The notes under the pieces are model-generated. The model was not told the DNA's origin, did no database searches, and worked only from the letters and a program-made list of their open reading frames with translations. Below, in pieces: positions 35,068 through 43,194 of a stretch of DNA of 64,000 nt. The first letter of the stretch is position 1. The number at the start of each line of letters is the position of its first letter. A program made the translations under genes and the position numbers. The stretch is from NCBI GenBank assembly GCA_020630575.1, contig JAHDBD010000010.1, positions 113,363 to 177,362 on the forward strand, given 5' to 3'. The DNA comes from Bernardetia sp. (lineage in GTDB: Bacteria; Bacteroidota; Bacteroidia; Cytophagales; Bernardetiaceae).

Positions 35068-38000
35068 CTATATATTACTGTTTCCAATTTTAAATCCCAT
35101 TACCAAAACATCATCAACTTGCTCTTCATTTTTCTTCCAATCTAAAAAATAGTTTTTTAATTCTTCTTGTTGTTTTGTGTCATCTAAATCAGCAATTTCT
35201 ACAAAGAGAGACTTCATTTTTTTCTTCATTAATTTTCTTCCTTTTTTTCCACCAAACTGGTCTTGATAGCCATCTGTACATAAGAAGAAAGTAGTAGGTT
35301 GGTCTATTTTTACAGTATGAGTTTCAAAAACTCTATCCTCTTCATTATTTTGCCAACGCCCACCAATAGGTGATTTTGCACCTGCAATTTGTTTTAGTTT
35401 TTTATCTTGAACATAATACATTGGATTTTTTGCTCCTGCAAAAGCCATAGTTTTCAAATCATTGTCGTAGACACAGAGAGCCATATCCATTCCATCTTGA
35501 TTTTGTGTTTCAGACTGACGCAAGACTAGTGATACTTGTTCATGAAGATACGATAAAATAAGAGAAGGGTCAGTAATTTTTTTCCCAAGTACAATATGAT
35601 TAAGCATATCGTTTCCAATCATAGACATACACGCCCCTGGAACGCCATGTCCTGTACAATCAACAGCAGCAATGAAAGTTTTGCCTTTCATTTGAGTAAA
35701 CCAATAAAAATCGCCACTTACTACATCACGAGGCATCCAAAGCACAAAAGCCTCTTCAAAAGCATTTTTTATTTCTTTAAGTGGTGGAAGCATAGCACGC
35801 TGAATACGACTAGCATAATTTATACTTGCTGTTATATTATCATTCTGAATACTGATAGCTTTACTTTGCTCTGTAATTTGTTGATACGACTTTGCATTTA
35901 TGAGTGCAATAGCTGCATAAACAGCAATGTTTCGAATAATATTAAGATGATTTTTATTATAGCTATACTTTTCAAAGCTCTGAACTGTCAGAACTCCAAT
36001 AGTTTCGCTTTTGTAAATAATGGGAACATAAATTAATGATTCAGGCATTTCCCCCTCTACAGTTGCTACTTGTTGATTGGGAATATAATTATTATATTCT
36101 TTTTGTAAATCATCAATTTTAATTTCTTGATTTCTGTTAAAACAATAAGCAGGTAAATTATCTTGATTTAAAGATGTTTGATGAAAAGGTAACGTTTCAC
36201 CTTTTTCTTTTGCATTAATAAAATCTAACTTGTTTTCTTCTTTATTATGAATTCCGATACTAAAGACCGATGCATCTAAAAGTTCATTTATAGATTCATA
36301 TACCATTTCTATAATCATCTCAACAGAAAGATGAGAAGTGATTTGTTTTCCTACTTCGCTCAAAAGACTAACATTTTTATAAGCTGTTTCGACCAATCTC
36401 TGCTGCTCTTCCAATTGTTCGTTTTGTTGTAAAATCTCTTCATTTTGTTGGTTTACTTCTTCATTTTTTTCTTTTAGTTGGGATGTTCTTTGATTTACTA
36501 GTTTTTCTAATTTTTCATTTTGAATTTTTACGGTCTTCATTCTATGTTTATAAAAACCTACCGAAATTCCAAAAACAACCAAAGCACAAAGTGATATAAA
36601 CCACCAACTTTTCCAAAAAGGAGGTGAAACACTTACTTGTAGAGTTTTTTCGTCACCTTCTATGTTATCACCATTTATTACCTTTACTCTAAACGTATAA
36701 TTTCCTGCTGGAAGATTGGTATAAGTTGCTTGCTTAATGGTTGTTGTTTTGTTCCATTCTTTATCAAATCCTTCTAGTTTGTATAAGTATGTATCATATT
36801 CAGGTTTATTGAAGTTAGGTGACACAAATTCTAAAGTAATGATTTTATCTTCATAAGTAATATTAAGTTTTTCAAGATTATTTAATGCCTTTGGAAGTAA
36901 TACTCGTCCTTCTTTTTCTTGGTTTACTTTTATTTTTTCTCCGAAAACTTTGAGTCCTGTCAAGATTACTTTTCTTTTTTCCTTATTTGCTTTAATATCT
37001 TTTGGGTAAAAAGAATTTAATCCTTCTATCCCTCCAAAAAACATCTCGCCATCTTTTGCTTTATAAAAAGCACCTGTATTAAATTCTAGGCTTTGCAAAC
37101 CATCTCTAGTATCATAAACGATTATTCTTCGGTCGTCATCAAGGCTTTGACTTTGAGCATCATTTAAAAATTTAAATAGTCCTCTATTTGTGCTTAGCCA
37201 TAAATTATCATTTTCATCTGCTAATACTCCATAAATGGCATAATTTGCTAGTTCATTTCTTTCTCCCCAATGTTCGAAAGTACCTGTTTTTTTATCCATC
37301 TTATTCAAACCGTTATTTGTTCCTATCCAAAGATTTCCTTTCGAATCTTCTGTAACAGAACGAATAGTATTGCTGCTTATAGACGTAATATCTTTAGGGT
37401 CTGAGGTATAAAAAATAAAATCAATAGGTTGATTTTCTGCATTTCGAATTACTTTAATTAATCCTTTGTTGGTACTTAGCCAAATTATATTTTCAGAATC
37501 TTCAAAGATATGCCAAACTTCAAGGTCTTTTAAATATGCTTTTGTAGTATAACCTAACTTGTTTTCTTTGGTAACATCAGTAGGAATAAGTTGATAAACT
37601 CCTTCAAAACTAGCGACCCAAAGTGTATTTTTGGCATCTTCATGTATATACAAAAGAGTGCTTTGAACAGCTGTAGAATCATCATTAGAAATAAGAGACG
37701 TAAATTTTGCGCCTTCTTTTTCTGAAAAACTATCCAGACGAATGATAGTCGTTCCGACAACAAACCAAATTTGTCCACTGTCTGTTTGTGCTATGGAATA
37801 AGCTCCTTCTCCTTGGTAATCTGTTTCTTTTTTTCCTTGAAGAATATTATAATAGGAAGTTTGATTAGTTGAAGTTGTATCATTGCGATTTATCCTTGAA
37901 ATGGCTTCATCTGTTCCGACCCAAACTATTCCTTTATTATCTTTCAGAATTGTCCATATATTTCTATCAAATAAAGAATTTTTATTTCCTTTTTCAGCCT

Positions 38001-39042
38001 TGTATAATCGAAATCGATTAGAAGACGAATTATATTTTAATAAGCCAGCATCTCTAGTTCCGATCCACATTGTACCATTTTTGGCAAGATATATAGTTTG
38101 TACTACTCCTATTTGACTTATAGAAGTACGATAGACAGATAAAGAAACAAGTTGAGGGTTTACTTTATAAATAAGTTCGTCAGATGACACCCAAATATCT
38201 CCATTTTGAGTTTCTCCAATTTTATAAACAAGATACTTTTTTCCATTTGAAAGTGTAAAATGCTGGAAGTCATCTGAAGATGGATTATAAAGATGAGCGC
38301 AATAATTTGTTCCTATCCAAATTCTATTATTAGTATCTTGATAAAGGGAGCTAACTCGGCTACCCAACAGTTTTGTAGATGTTTTATTAAAACTGCAATT
38401 ATAAACTTCTTTTGGTTTTCTATCAGCCGTCCAAACATTTATGCCCTTTGCTGTTCCTATCCACAACTGATTTTGATTATCAATAAGTAAACTTGTAATT
38501 TCATTACTTCCTAAAAGTAAGCTGTTTTTTTCTTGAGTAGAATAATTTGTAAATGTTTCTTTTTTTGTATCAAATTTACTTAAACCTTTCAATGTCCCTA
38601 TCCAAAGAAAATCTTGGTCTTCCTCAATGGCAGTTATATAATTATTGATAAGAGAGTTTGAGTTTTTTTCATGATTACGATAACTTTTAAATTGATTTGT
38701 GTTTTTATCATATACACACAAACCACTTACTGTTCCTATCCAAATTTTTCCAGTTGTATCTTCATATAATCTTCTAACTTCATTATCTGGAATAGTTGTC
38801 GAATCACTACGAATATGCTTATAAATTGTGAATTTTTGTCCGTCATAACGGTTTAGTCCATCATCGGTAGCAATCCATACAAAACCATCTCTATCTTCCA
38901 AAATATTATTAATTGTACTTTGTGATAGACCATGTTGAATATTAAGAGCCTCTACATTTAGTATTTTATCACTTTGATTTTGTTGGGGAAACCCAAAATT
39001 GATAAAAAAAAAGAGAGTAATTGAAAAAAAATATCGCATCAT
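35068..39042 (-). CDS. Propeller-Y_Y_Y-GAF-SpoIIE sensor phosphatase (upstream copy)
   Basis: This is a full-length paralog of the next gene, also 1324 residues with the chosen start, and with the same domain order: signal peptide, propeller repeats, Y_Y_Y (about 727-810), transmembrane helix (814-834), coiled coil, GAF (about 900-1054) and SpoIIE (1072-1324). Catalytic motifs are intact (PRDVVSGDFYW, AVDCTGHGVPGACMSMIGND, LCTDGYQDQFGG). An AGGA-type site precedes the chosen ATG by 5 bp. The C-terminal third is much more alike between the copies than the propellers, so the pair probably senses different ligands with a common output. Only 62 bp separates them. Confidence 0.93.
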   Translation of the reverse strand: MMRYFFSITLFFFINFGFPQQNQSDKILNVEALNIQHGLSQSTINNILEDRDGFVWIATDDGLNRYDGQKFTIYKHIRSDSTTIPDNEVRRLYEDTTGKIWIGTVSGLCVYDKNTNQFKSYRNHEKNSNSLINNYITAIEEDQDFLWIGTLKGLSKFDTKKETFTNYSTQEKNSLLLGSNEITSLLIDNQNQLWIGTAKGINVWTADRKPKEVYNCSFNKTSTKLLGSRVSSLYQDTNNRIWIGTNYCAHLYNPSSDDFQHFTLSNGKKYLVYKIGETQNGDIWVSSDELIYKVNPQLVSLSVYRTSISQIGVVQTIYLAKNGTMWIGTRDAGLLKYNSSSNRFRLYKAEKGNKNSLFDRNIWTILKDNKGIVWVGTDEAISRINRNDTTSTNQTSYYNILQGKKETDYQGEGAYSIAQTDSGQIWFVVGTTIIRLDSFSEKEGAKFTSLISNDDSTAVQSTLLYIHEDAKNTLWVASFEGVYQLIPTDVTKENKLGYTTKAYLKDLEVWHIFEDSENIIWLSTNKGLIKVIRNAENQPIDFIFYTSDPKDITSISSNTIRSVTEDSKGNLWIGTNNGLNKMDKKTGTFEHWGERNELANYAIYGVLADENDNLWLSTNRGLFKFLNDAQSQSLDDDRRIIVYDTRDGLQSLEFNTGAFYKAKDGEMFFGGIEGLNSFYPKDIKANKEKRKVILTGLKVFGEKIKVNQEKEGRVLLPKALNNLEKLNITYEDKIITLEFVSPNFNKPEYDTYLYKLEGFDKEWNKTTTIKQATYTNLPAGNYTFRVKVINGDNIEGDEKTLQVSVSPPFWKSWWFISLCALVVFGISVGFYKHRMKTVKIQNEKLEKLVNQRTSQLKEKNEEVNQQNEEILQQNEQLEEQQRLVETAYKNVSLLSEVGKQITSHLSVEMIIEMVYESINELLDASVFSIGIHNKEENKLDFINAKEKGETLPFHQTSLNQDNLPAYCFNRNQEIKIDDLQKEYNNYIPNQQVATVEGEMPESLIYVPIIYKSETIGVLTVQSFEKYSYNKNHLNIIRNIAVYAAIALINAKSYQQITEQSKAISIQNDNITASINYASRIQRAMLPPLKEIKNAFEEAFVLWMPRDVVSGDFYWFTQMKGKTFIAAVDCTGHGVPGACMSMIGNDMLNHIVLGKKITDPSLILSYLHEQVSLVLRQSETQNQDGMDMALCVYDNDLKTMAFAGAKNPMYYVQDKKLKQIAGAKSPIGGRWQNNEEDRVFETHTVKIDQPTTFFLCTDGYQDQFGGKKGRKLMKKKMKSLFVEIADLDDTKQQEELKNYFLDWKKNEEQVDDVLVMGFKIGNSNI

Positions 39043-39147
39043 ATAATCCTGTTTCATAAGTGGTAGCACCTATAAATATAATTGATTGTTTGTGTGCGAA
39101 CAAATTACTTTCTGAAAAAACTTAATAAAATAGAATATAATTTTGAT

Positions 39148-39741
39148 TTAATCCATTTTCACTTCTTTTATATCCTGTAGTTTTGCTTCAACTTCTTCTT
39201 CTATGGCTAAACGAACAGAAAGTTTCATCTGACAGGTATTTGTAAACTCTTGGTTTATTATTTCTAAATCATAATCTTTTATTAGTTTCATCACATCATT
39301 CATTCCCAAATAATCAAAGGAAAATGAAATAATTTTTGTGATAATTTTTTCCTCAATTTCTGCATTTTCTAAGGCTTCTTGAGTAGAAGTTTTATAAGCA
39401 TTGATAAGTCCACTTACACCCAACTTTGTTCCACCAAAATATCGAATAACTACAACCAAAACATCTGTAACATTAAACGATTTTATTTGATTTAGAATAG
39501 GAGTTCCTGCCGAATGATTGGGTTCTCCATCGTCGTTTGCTCGCCAAAGTTCTCCATTTTGTCCCAACTGATAGGCATAACAATGATGACGAGCATCATA
39601 ATATTTTTTTCGTAATTCGTCTAAACGTTCTTTTATTTCGTCTTCTGTTCTTACTTGAAAGGCAAAGGCTAAAAATTTACTTCCTTTTTCTTTGTATTCT
39701 CCTTCAGAGGGTTCTTTTATTGTTAAAAAAGTGTCAATCAT
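39148..39741 (-). CDS. YigZ/IMPACT-family protein
   Basis: This 197-residue protein has the UPF0029 (IMPACT N-terminal) domain with FLAFAFQV, DARHHCYAYQLG, RANDDGEPNHSAGTPILNQI and VVVIRYFGGTKLGVSGLI, all family signatures. A smaller C-terminal ferredoxin-like domain (about 135-197) follows. The eukaryotic relative IMPACT blocks Gcn2 activation; the bacterial role (YigZ) is unclear but may involve translation or nucleic-acid binding. It is a common housekeeping gene, here placed after the sensor phosphatases. Confidence 0.9.
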   Translation of the reverse strand: MIDTFLTIKEPSEGEYKEKGSKFLAFAFQVRTEDEIKERLDELRKKYYDARHHCYAYQLGQNGELWRANDDGEPNHSAGTPILNQIKSFNVTDVLVVVIRYFGGTKLGVSGLINAYKTSTQEALENAEIEEKIITKIISFSFDYLGMNDVMKLIKDYDLEIINQEFTNTCQMKLSVRLAIEEEVEAKLQDIKEVKMD

Positions 39742-39788
39742 TTAATAAAATTAAGTTTTAGAGTAAATACAGCTATTTTTTGAATACA

Positions 39789-39827
39789 AAGGAATGAAAA
39801 TACAAGCTTACTTCATTTTCATTCCTT
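39789..39827. terminator. Hairpin between hutI and yigZ
   Basis: A perfect 13-bp stem (AAGGAATGAAAAT with ATTTTCATTCCTT) with a 13-nt loop lies 12 bp after the hutI stop. It lacks a strong T run on the minus strand, so it may work as an mRNA end-stabiliser as much as a terminator. Confidence 0.55.
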
Positions 39828-39839
39828 AAAATCCAATAC

Positions 39840-41120
39840 CTAAATTTTATTACCTTTCACAAAAACCTCTTCAATCAAGTCGCTACCAAACGAATAAGGA
39901 ATAAAAGCGAGAGAAGGAATTGTTTTGGTCAGAATAAGATTTGCATCTGTATTTTTACGAATAACTCCATGTGTTTTTTCTAATTCAATGGCATACGCTG
40001 CATTCAAAGTAGCTGCATTAATCACTTCTTTGGGTGTCATTTGCATGTGAATGCAGGCAAGCGAAAGCACAAAAGGCATATTTCCAGATGGAGAACTTCC
40101 TGGGTTATAATCCGTAGCCAATGAAACAGGTAAGCCACTTTCGATCAGTTTTCTAGCAGGCGCATACTGCAAACGCAAGAAAAATGCTGTACTTGGTAAA
40201 AGTGTTGGCATGGTTTGGTTATGTGTTTTGGCAGAGTTTAATAGCGAATTTATTTCGTCTTCTCCCATGTGTTCCAAATGATCGACACTTCTTGCACCAT
40301 GTTTTACGCCTATTTGAACTCCTCCAGAAGTATCTAATTCATTTGCATGTAGTTTTGCTTTTAAGCCGTATTTTGTGGCTACATTTAATATTCTGTCTGT
40401 TTCTTCTACGGTAAAAAACCCTCTATCACAAAAAACATCGCAATAATCGGCTAGGTTTTCTTCAGCAACTTGTGGAATCATTTTCTGAGTGAGCAAATCC
40501 ATATAACTTTCTCTTGAAATTTCTTTTGGAAAGGCATGTGCACCCAAAAAAGTAGCTTTTATTTCTATGGGAGAAACCTCTTTTAGTTTTCGGATTACTC
40601 TGAGCATTTTTAGTTCGTCTTCTAAAGTAAGTCCGTAACCACTTTTTATTTCGGCTGCACCTGTTCCAAATCCTATCATTTCGAATAATCTTTGATGAGC
40701 AGCTTCGTATAGTTCTTCTTCTGAGGTTTGTTGTAATCTCTTGGCAGAATTCAAAATTCCTCCTCCTCGTTTGGCTATTTCTTCATAAGTCAAGCCGTGT
40801 ATTCTATCTTCAAATTCTGTTTCTCGGCTTCCTGCATAGACTATATGTGTATGAGAATCGACAAAGGAAGGTAAGATAAATTTGCCTGTTGCATCTATTT
40901 TTTCTACTGAGGAAGAGTCTAACCAAGCTGATTTTTGCTCGTCGTTCATGTCTTCCATTCTACCAAACTCCTTTATTTTGCCATTTTCTATGAGTAAAAA
41001 CGCATTTTCTATGCTTGGCAAGTCTTGCATTTCTTTTCCTGCACGAAAAGAAGGTGTTTTTTCACTTTGTACTTCTACTTGAACTAATGATTTGATATTT
41101 AGGAATAATGTCTTCTTCAT
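39840..41120 (-). CDS. hutI: Imidazolonepropionase
   Basis: This 426-residue amidohydrolase matches HutI. The metal-binding His pair is in VDSHTHIVYAGSRETEFEDR, followed by YEEIAKRGGGI. AEIKSGYGLTLEDELKMLR is a strong family signature, KLHANELDTSGG and VDHLEHMGEDE bring further ligands, and LATDYNPGSSPSGNMPF holds the catalytic Asp. It cleaves imidazolone-5-propionate to formiminoglutamate in histidine breakdown. No hutH, hutU or hutG lies nearby, so the pathway is scattered or was split by rearrangement. A decayed transposase lies just upstream. Confidence 0.95.
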   Translation of the reverse strand: MKKTLFLNIKSLVQVEVQSEKTPSFRAGKEMQDLPSIENAFLLIENGKIKEFGRMEDMNDEQKSAWLDSSSVEKIDATGKFILPSFVDSHTHIVYAGSRETEFEDRIHGLTYEEIAKRGGGILNSAKRLQQTSEEELYEAAHQRLFEMIGFGTGAAEIKSGYGLTLEDELKMLRVIRKLKEVSPIEIKATFLGAHAFPKEISRESYMDLLTQKMIPQVAEENLADYCDVFCDRGFFTVEETDRILNVATKYGLKAKLHANELDTSGGVQIGVKHGARSVDHLEHMGEDEINSLLNSAKTHNQTMPTLLPSTAFFLRLQYAPARKLIESGLPVSLATDYNPGSSPSGNMPFVLSLACIHMQMTPKEVINAATLNAAYAIELEKTHGVIRKNTDANLILTKTIPSLAFIPYSFGSDLIEEVFVKGNKI

Positions 41121-41234
41121 GGATTGAATAGAGTTTGTGTATTTTGGTAAATGATTATTGCAAAAATACGAAAACTATATTATTCTAGTGCTTACTAGGA
41201 CAATCCTACCAAAATTCTTTACTCTAATTTAGAG

Positions 41235-41679
41235 TTATGGGTAGATGCAAGCGAATATGAAATTCTTCATCCCTCTGATTACAAAGCTCAAAAAGAAGTA
41301 TATAGTGGGAAAAAAAGTACACTATAAAAAATACTTTAGTTACAGATAAATATCAAGAGGTAGTCTTTTTAGGAGATACAGAAACAGGAAAAATACACGA
41401 TAAAAGTTTATTAGAAGAATATAATATTAACTTTCCTAAGAGAACTTTCCATCAATATACTGGTTATCAAGCTTATATATCTAAAGGTGTCCTTATTGAG
41501 CAAGCCCCAAAAAAGCCTAGAGGAAAAGAATTATCGGAGCAGGAGTAAAAAGACTTAGAATTGTCTTAGATGAAATCCGATTGTGGGAAGAAGAGGTAAG
41601 AGACCAAGTCATGGAAATTGTGTGTGGTATTGATAATTTAAGGTTAAAGAGAAGAATAACCTATCAAAACTTATCGTAA
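41235..41679 (+). pseudogene. Decayed IS5-type (DDE_Tnp_4-like) transposase
   Basis: Three frames together recover a transposase. LWVDASEYEILHP and KEVYSGKK are followed by a shift in a run of A; then KKYTIKNTLVTDKYQEVVF, HDKSLLEEYNINFP and QAPKKPRGKELSEQE. After a stop and deletion comes VKRLRIVLDEIRLWEEE with VCGIDNLRLKRR to a final stop. The order YSGKKK-T-KN, HDK, KKPRGKEL and KRLRI is that of IS5-group DDE transposases. The N-terminal HTH part and clear ends are missing, so this is an inactive remnant upstream of hutI. Confidence 0.8.
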
Positions 41680-41692
41680 TAAAGTCTAATTT

Positions 41693-42175
41693 TTAAATTT
41701 TTCTAAAATATTTCTTGTCCCATATTTTATAAAAACTAATTATTGCACTTCCAAGCATTCCTATGAAAAGGAGTAACATAAAAATAAACGCACCAATAAT
41801 TGCTGAAAGTTGAAAGAGTAAAGTTATATTTACAGCAAGAATTGTCATCGCAAAAATACTTAGCATAAAAAGAACTAGAGTAAAAATATTAACTGTATTT
41901 TTATTGCGAGTACTGTAAATATTTAGGATACATCTAGGAGTTTTTCTCTTAGCTTCTAATTTAGGAATAGGAGTCGAAACAAAACTTAGCTTTTCAGATT
42001 GCTCATAATGCTGATTATCCATAAACTCCCAACTCTCTTTCAAAAATGCTGATTTACATTCAGCACAAAAAACAATTTCATCTCCCAAAGAAAAACTATC
42101 ACCAGTAATTGGATCTTGACGGTTTTCTTGTAAAAAATGAGTTTGATTTTTAGTAAGGATTAAGGCGTTCATCAT
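41693..42175 (-). CDS. RING-like module membrane protein, paralog B (short)
   Basis: This 160-residue family member has the N-terminal module NRQDPITGD, IVFCAECKSAFLKESWEFM and then QHYEQ. The otherwise conserved H-C has become H-Y, so one presumed metal ligand is lost. Two transmembrane helices follow (about 95-150), and the PH-like C-terminal part of other members is absent. It may be a degenerate copy or a minimal form. Its closest relative is the next gene upstream (the first 30 residues are nearly identical), so the two arose by local duplication. Confidence 0.65.
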   Translation of the reverse strand: MMNALILTKNQTHFLQENRQDPITGDSFSLGDEIVFCAECKSAFLKESWEFMDNQHYEQSEKLSFVSTPIPKLEAKRKTPRCILNIYSTRNKNTVNIFTLVLFMLSIFAMTILAVNITLLFQLSAIIGAFIFMLLLFIGMLGSAIISFYKIWDKKYFRKI

Positions 42176-42240
42176 TTTAGTATTGTATGATTAAGTTTCG
42201 TTTCCAAAACGCTATTAAAAATAAATTTTATAACTATTCC

Positions 42241-42957
42241 TTATTCATCTATTTTACTTTCAACTAATTTTATTCCCAATAATTTATCTATTGGTGATTG
42301 ATTTTGAGTAACAAAAAATAAACAGTAGCCAATGATAATAAAAAGAATTATCAATAAAATAAATATAGAATGAGTTAGATAAAATATATAAACAAGTGGA
42401 ATAACTGTAATCCACCACATAATATTCCTCAAAAAAACTTTGTGAAAACTAGCTTGTTTTTTGGTAATGTTATTAATGAAGTAAAGGTTCATTATATGTT
42501 TTCCTATACTTTTATTAGATAATATGACATCTCTAAAAATAAATAATATAACTCCAATATAAATATGTGCATTTTCTAAAAAGGGTAACTTGTTGAAAAT
42601 ATTCAAAAACCAAAAAATAGGAACAAAAGTAAAACTAAAAGAACAAATTAGAACAATATCAATAAATAAGGCAGGAAACCGATTCTCTATTTCTGCTTCT
42701 ATAAACGTTATAGTTAACTTTAATTGTGGTTTTTCAAGTAAAAGTCTTTCAGAAATAGGAAAATTCCTAAGCGTTTTGCTCTGATTACAATGCTTTCCAT
42801 CCATAAAATCCCAACTCTCTTTCAAAAAAGCTGATTTGCAGGAAGCACAAAAAATAATTTCATCTCCTACAAAAAATTCATCTCCTGTAATTGGGTCTTG
42901 ACGATTTTCTTGTAAAAAATGAGTTTGATTTTCAGTAAGGATTAGAGTATTTTTCAT
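42241..42957 (-). CDS. RING-like module fused to an RDD membrane domain, paralog C
   Basis: This 238-residue protein carries the family N-terminal module (NRQDPITGD, IIFCASCKSAFLKESWDFM, KHCNQ). It replaces the usual helices-plus-PH tail with an RDD-family membrane domain (about 85-235): RFPALFIDIVLI, then FRDVILSNKSIGKHIMNL, then RNIMWWITVIPLVY. RDD proteins have conserved Arg and two Asp residues in their helices, and some act as Na+/H+ exchangers. The swap shows that the N-terminal module is a portable unit. Its promoter region faces recG across 237 bp. Confidence 0.75.
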   Translation of the reverse strand: MKNTLILTENQTHFLQENRQDPITGDEFFVGDEIIFCASCKSAFLKESWDFMDGKHCNQSKTLRNFPISERLLLEKPQLKLTITFIEAEIENRFPALFIDIVLICSFSFTFVPIFWFLNIFNKLPFLENAHIYIGVILFIFRDVILSNKSIGKHIMNLYFINNITKKQASFHKVFLRNIMWWITVIPLVYIFYLTHSIFILLIILFIIIGYCLFFVTQNQSPIDKLLGIKLVESKIDE

Positions 42958-43140
42958 GTATTAGTATTTTGTTATAAAAACAAATACGTAATTTATTTTT
43001 TCTTTGATGCTCTGCTTTTTTAAAAAAACTGACTTTTAGAAATTATATTTTTCAGCATTTAGAAAGAAATGCTAGTATATATTTTCTCACATAAAAATTA
43101 AACTACTTTAAATAAAATCTAACAAAATTAGCAACATAAA

Positions 43141-43170
43141 TTGTTTTTCTAGTTTAATTTGCTATTTTTG
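43141..43170 (+). promoter_or_regulatory. Putative Bacteroidota-type promoter of recG
   Basis: TTG at 43141-43143 and TATTTTTG at 43163-43170 have the 19-bp spacing of the Bacteroidota -33/-7 consensus. Transcription would begin about 18 bp before the TTG start codon of recG, giving a very short leader. Confidence 0.5.
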
Positions 43171-43194
43171 TAAAGCACTATCTTTTATAAACTA

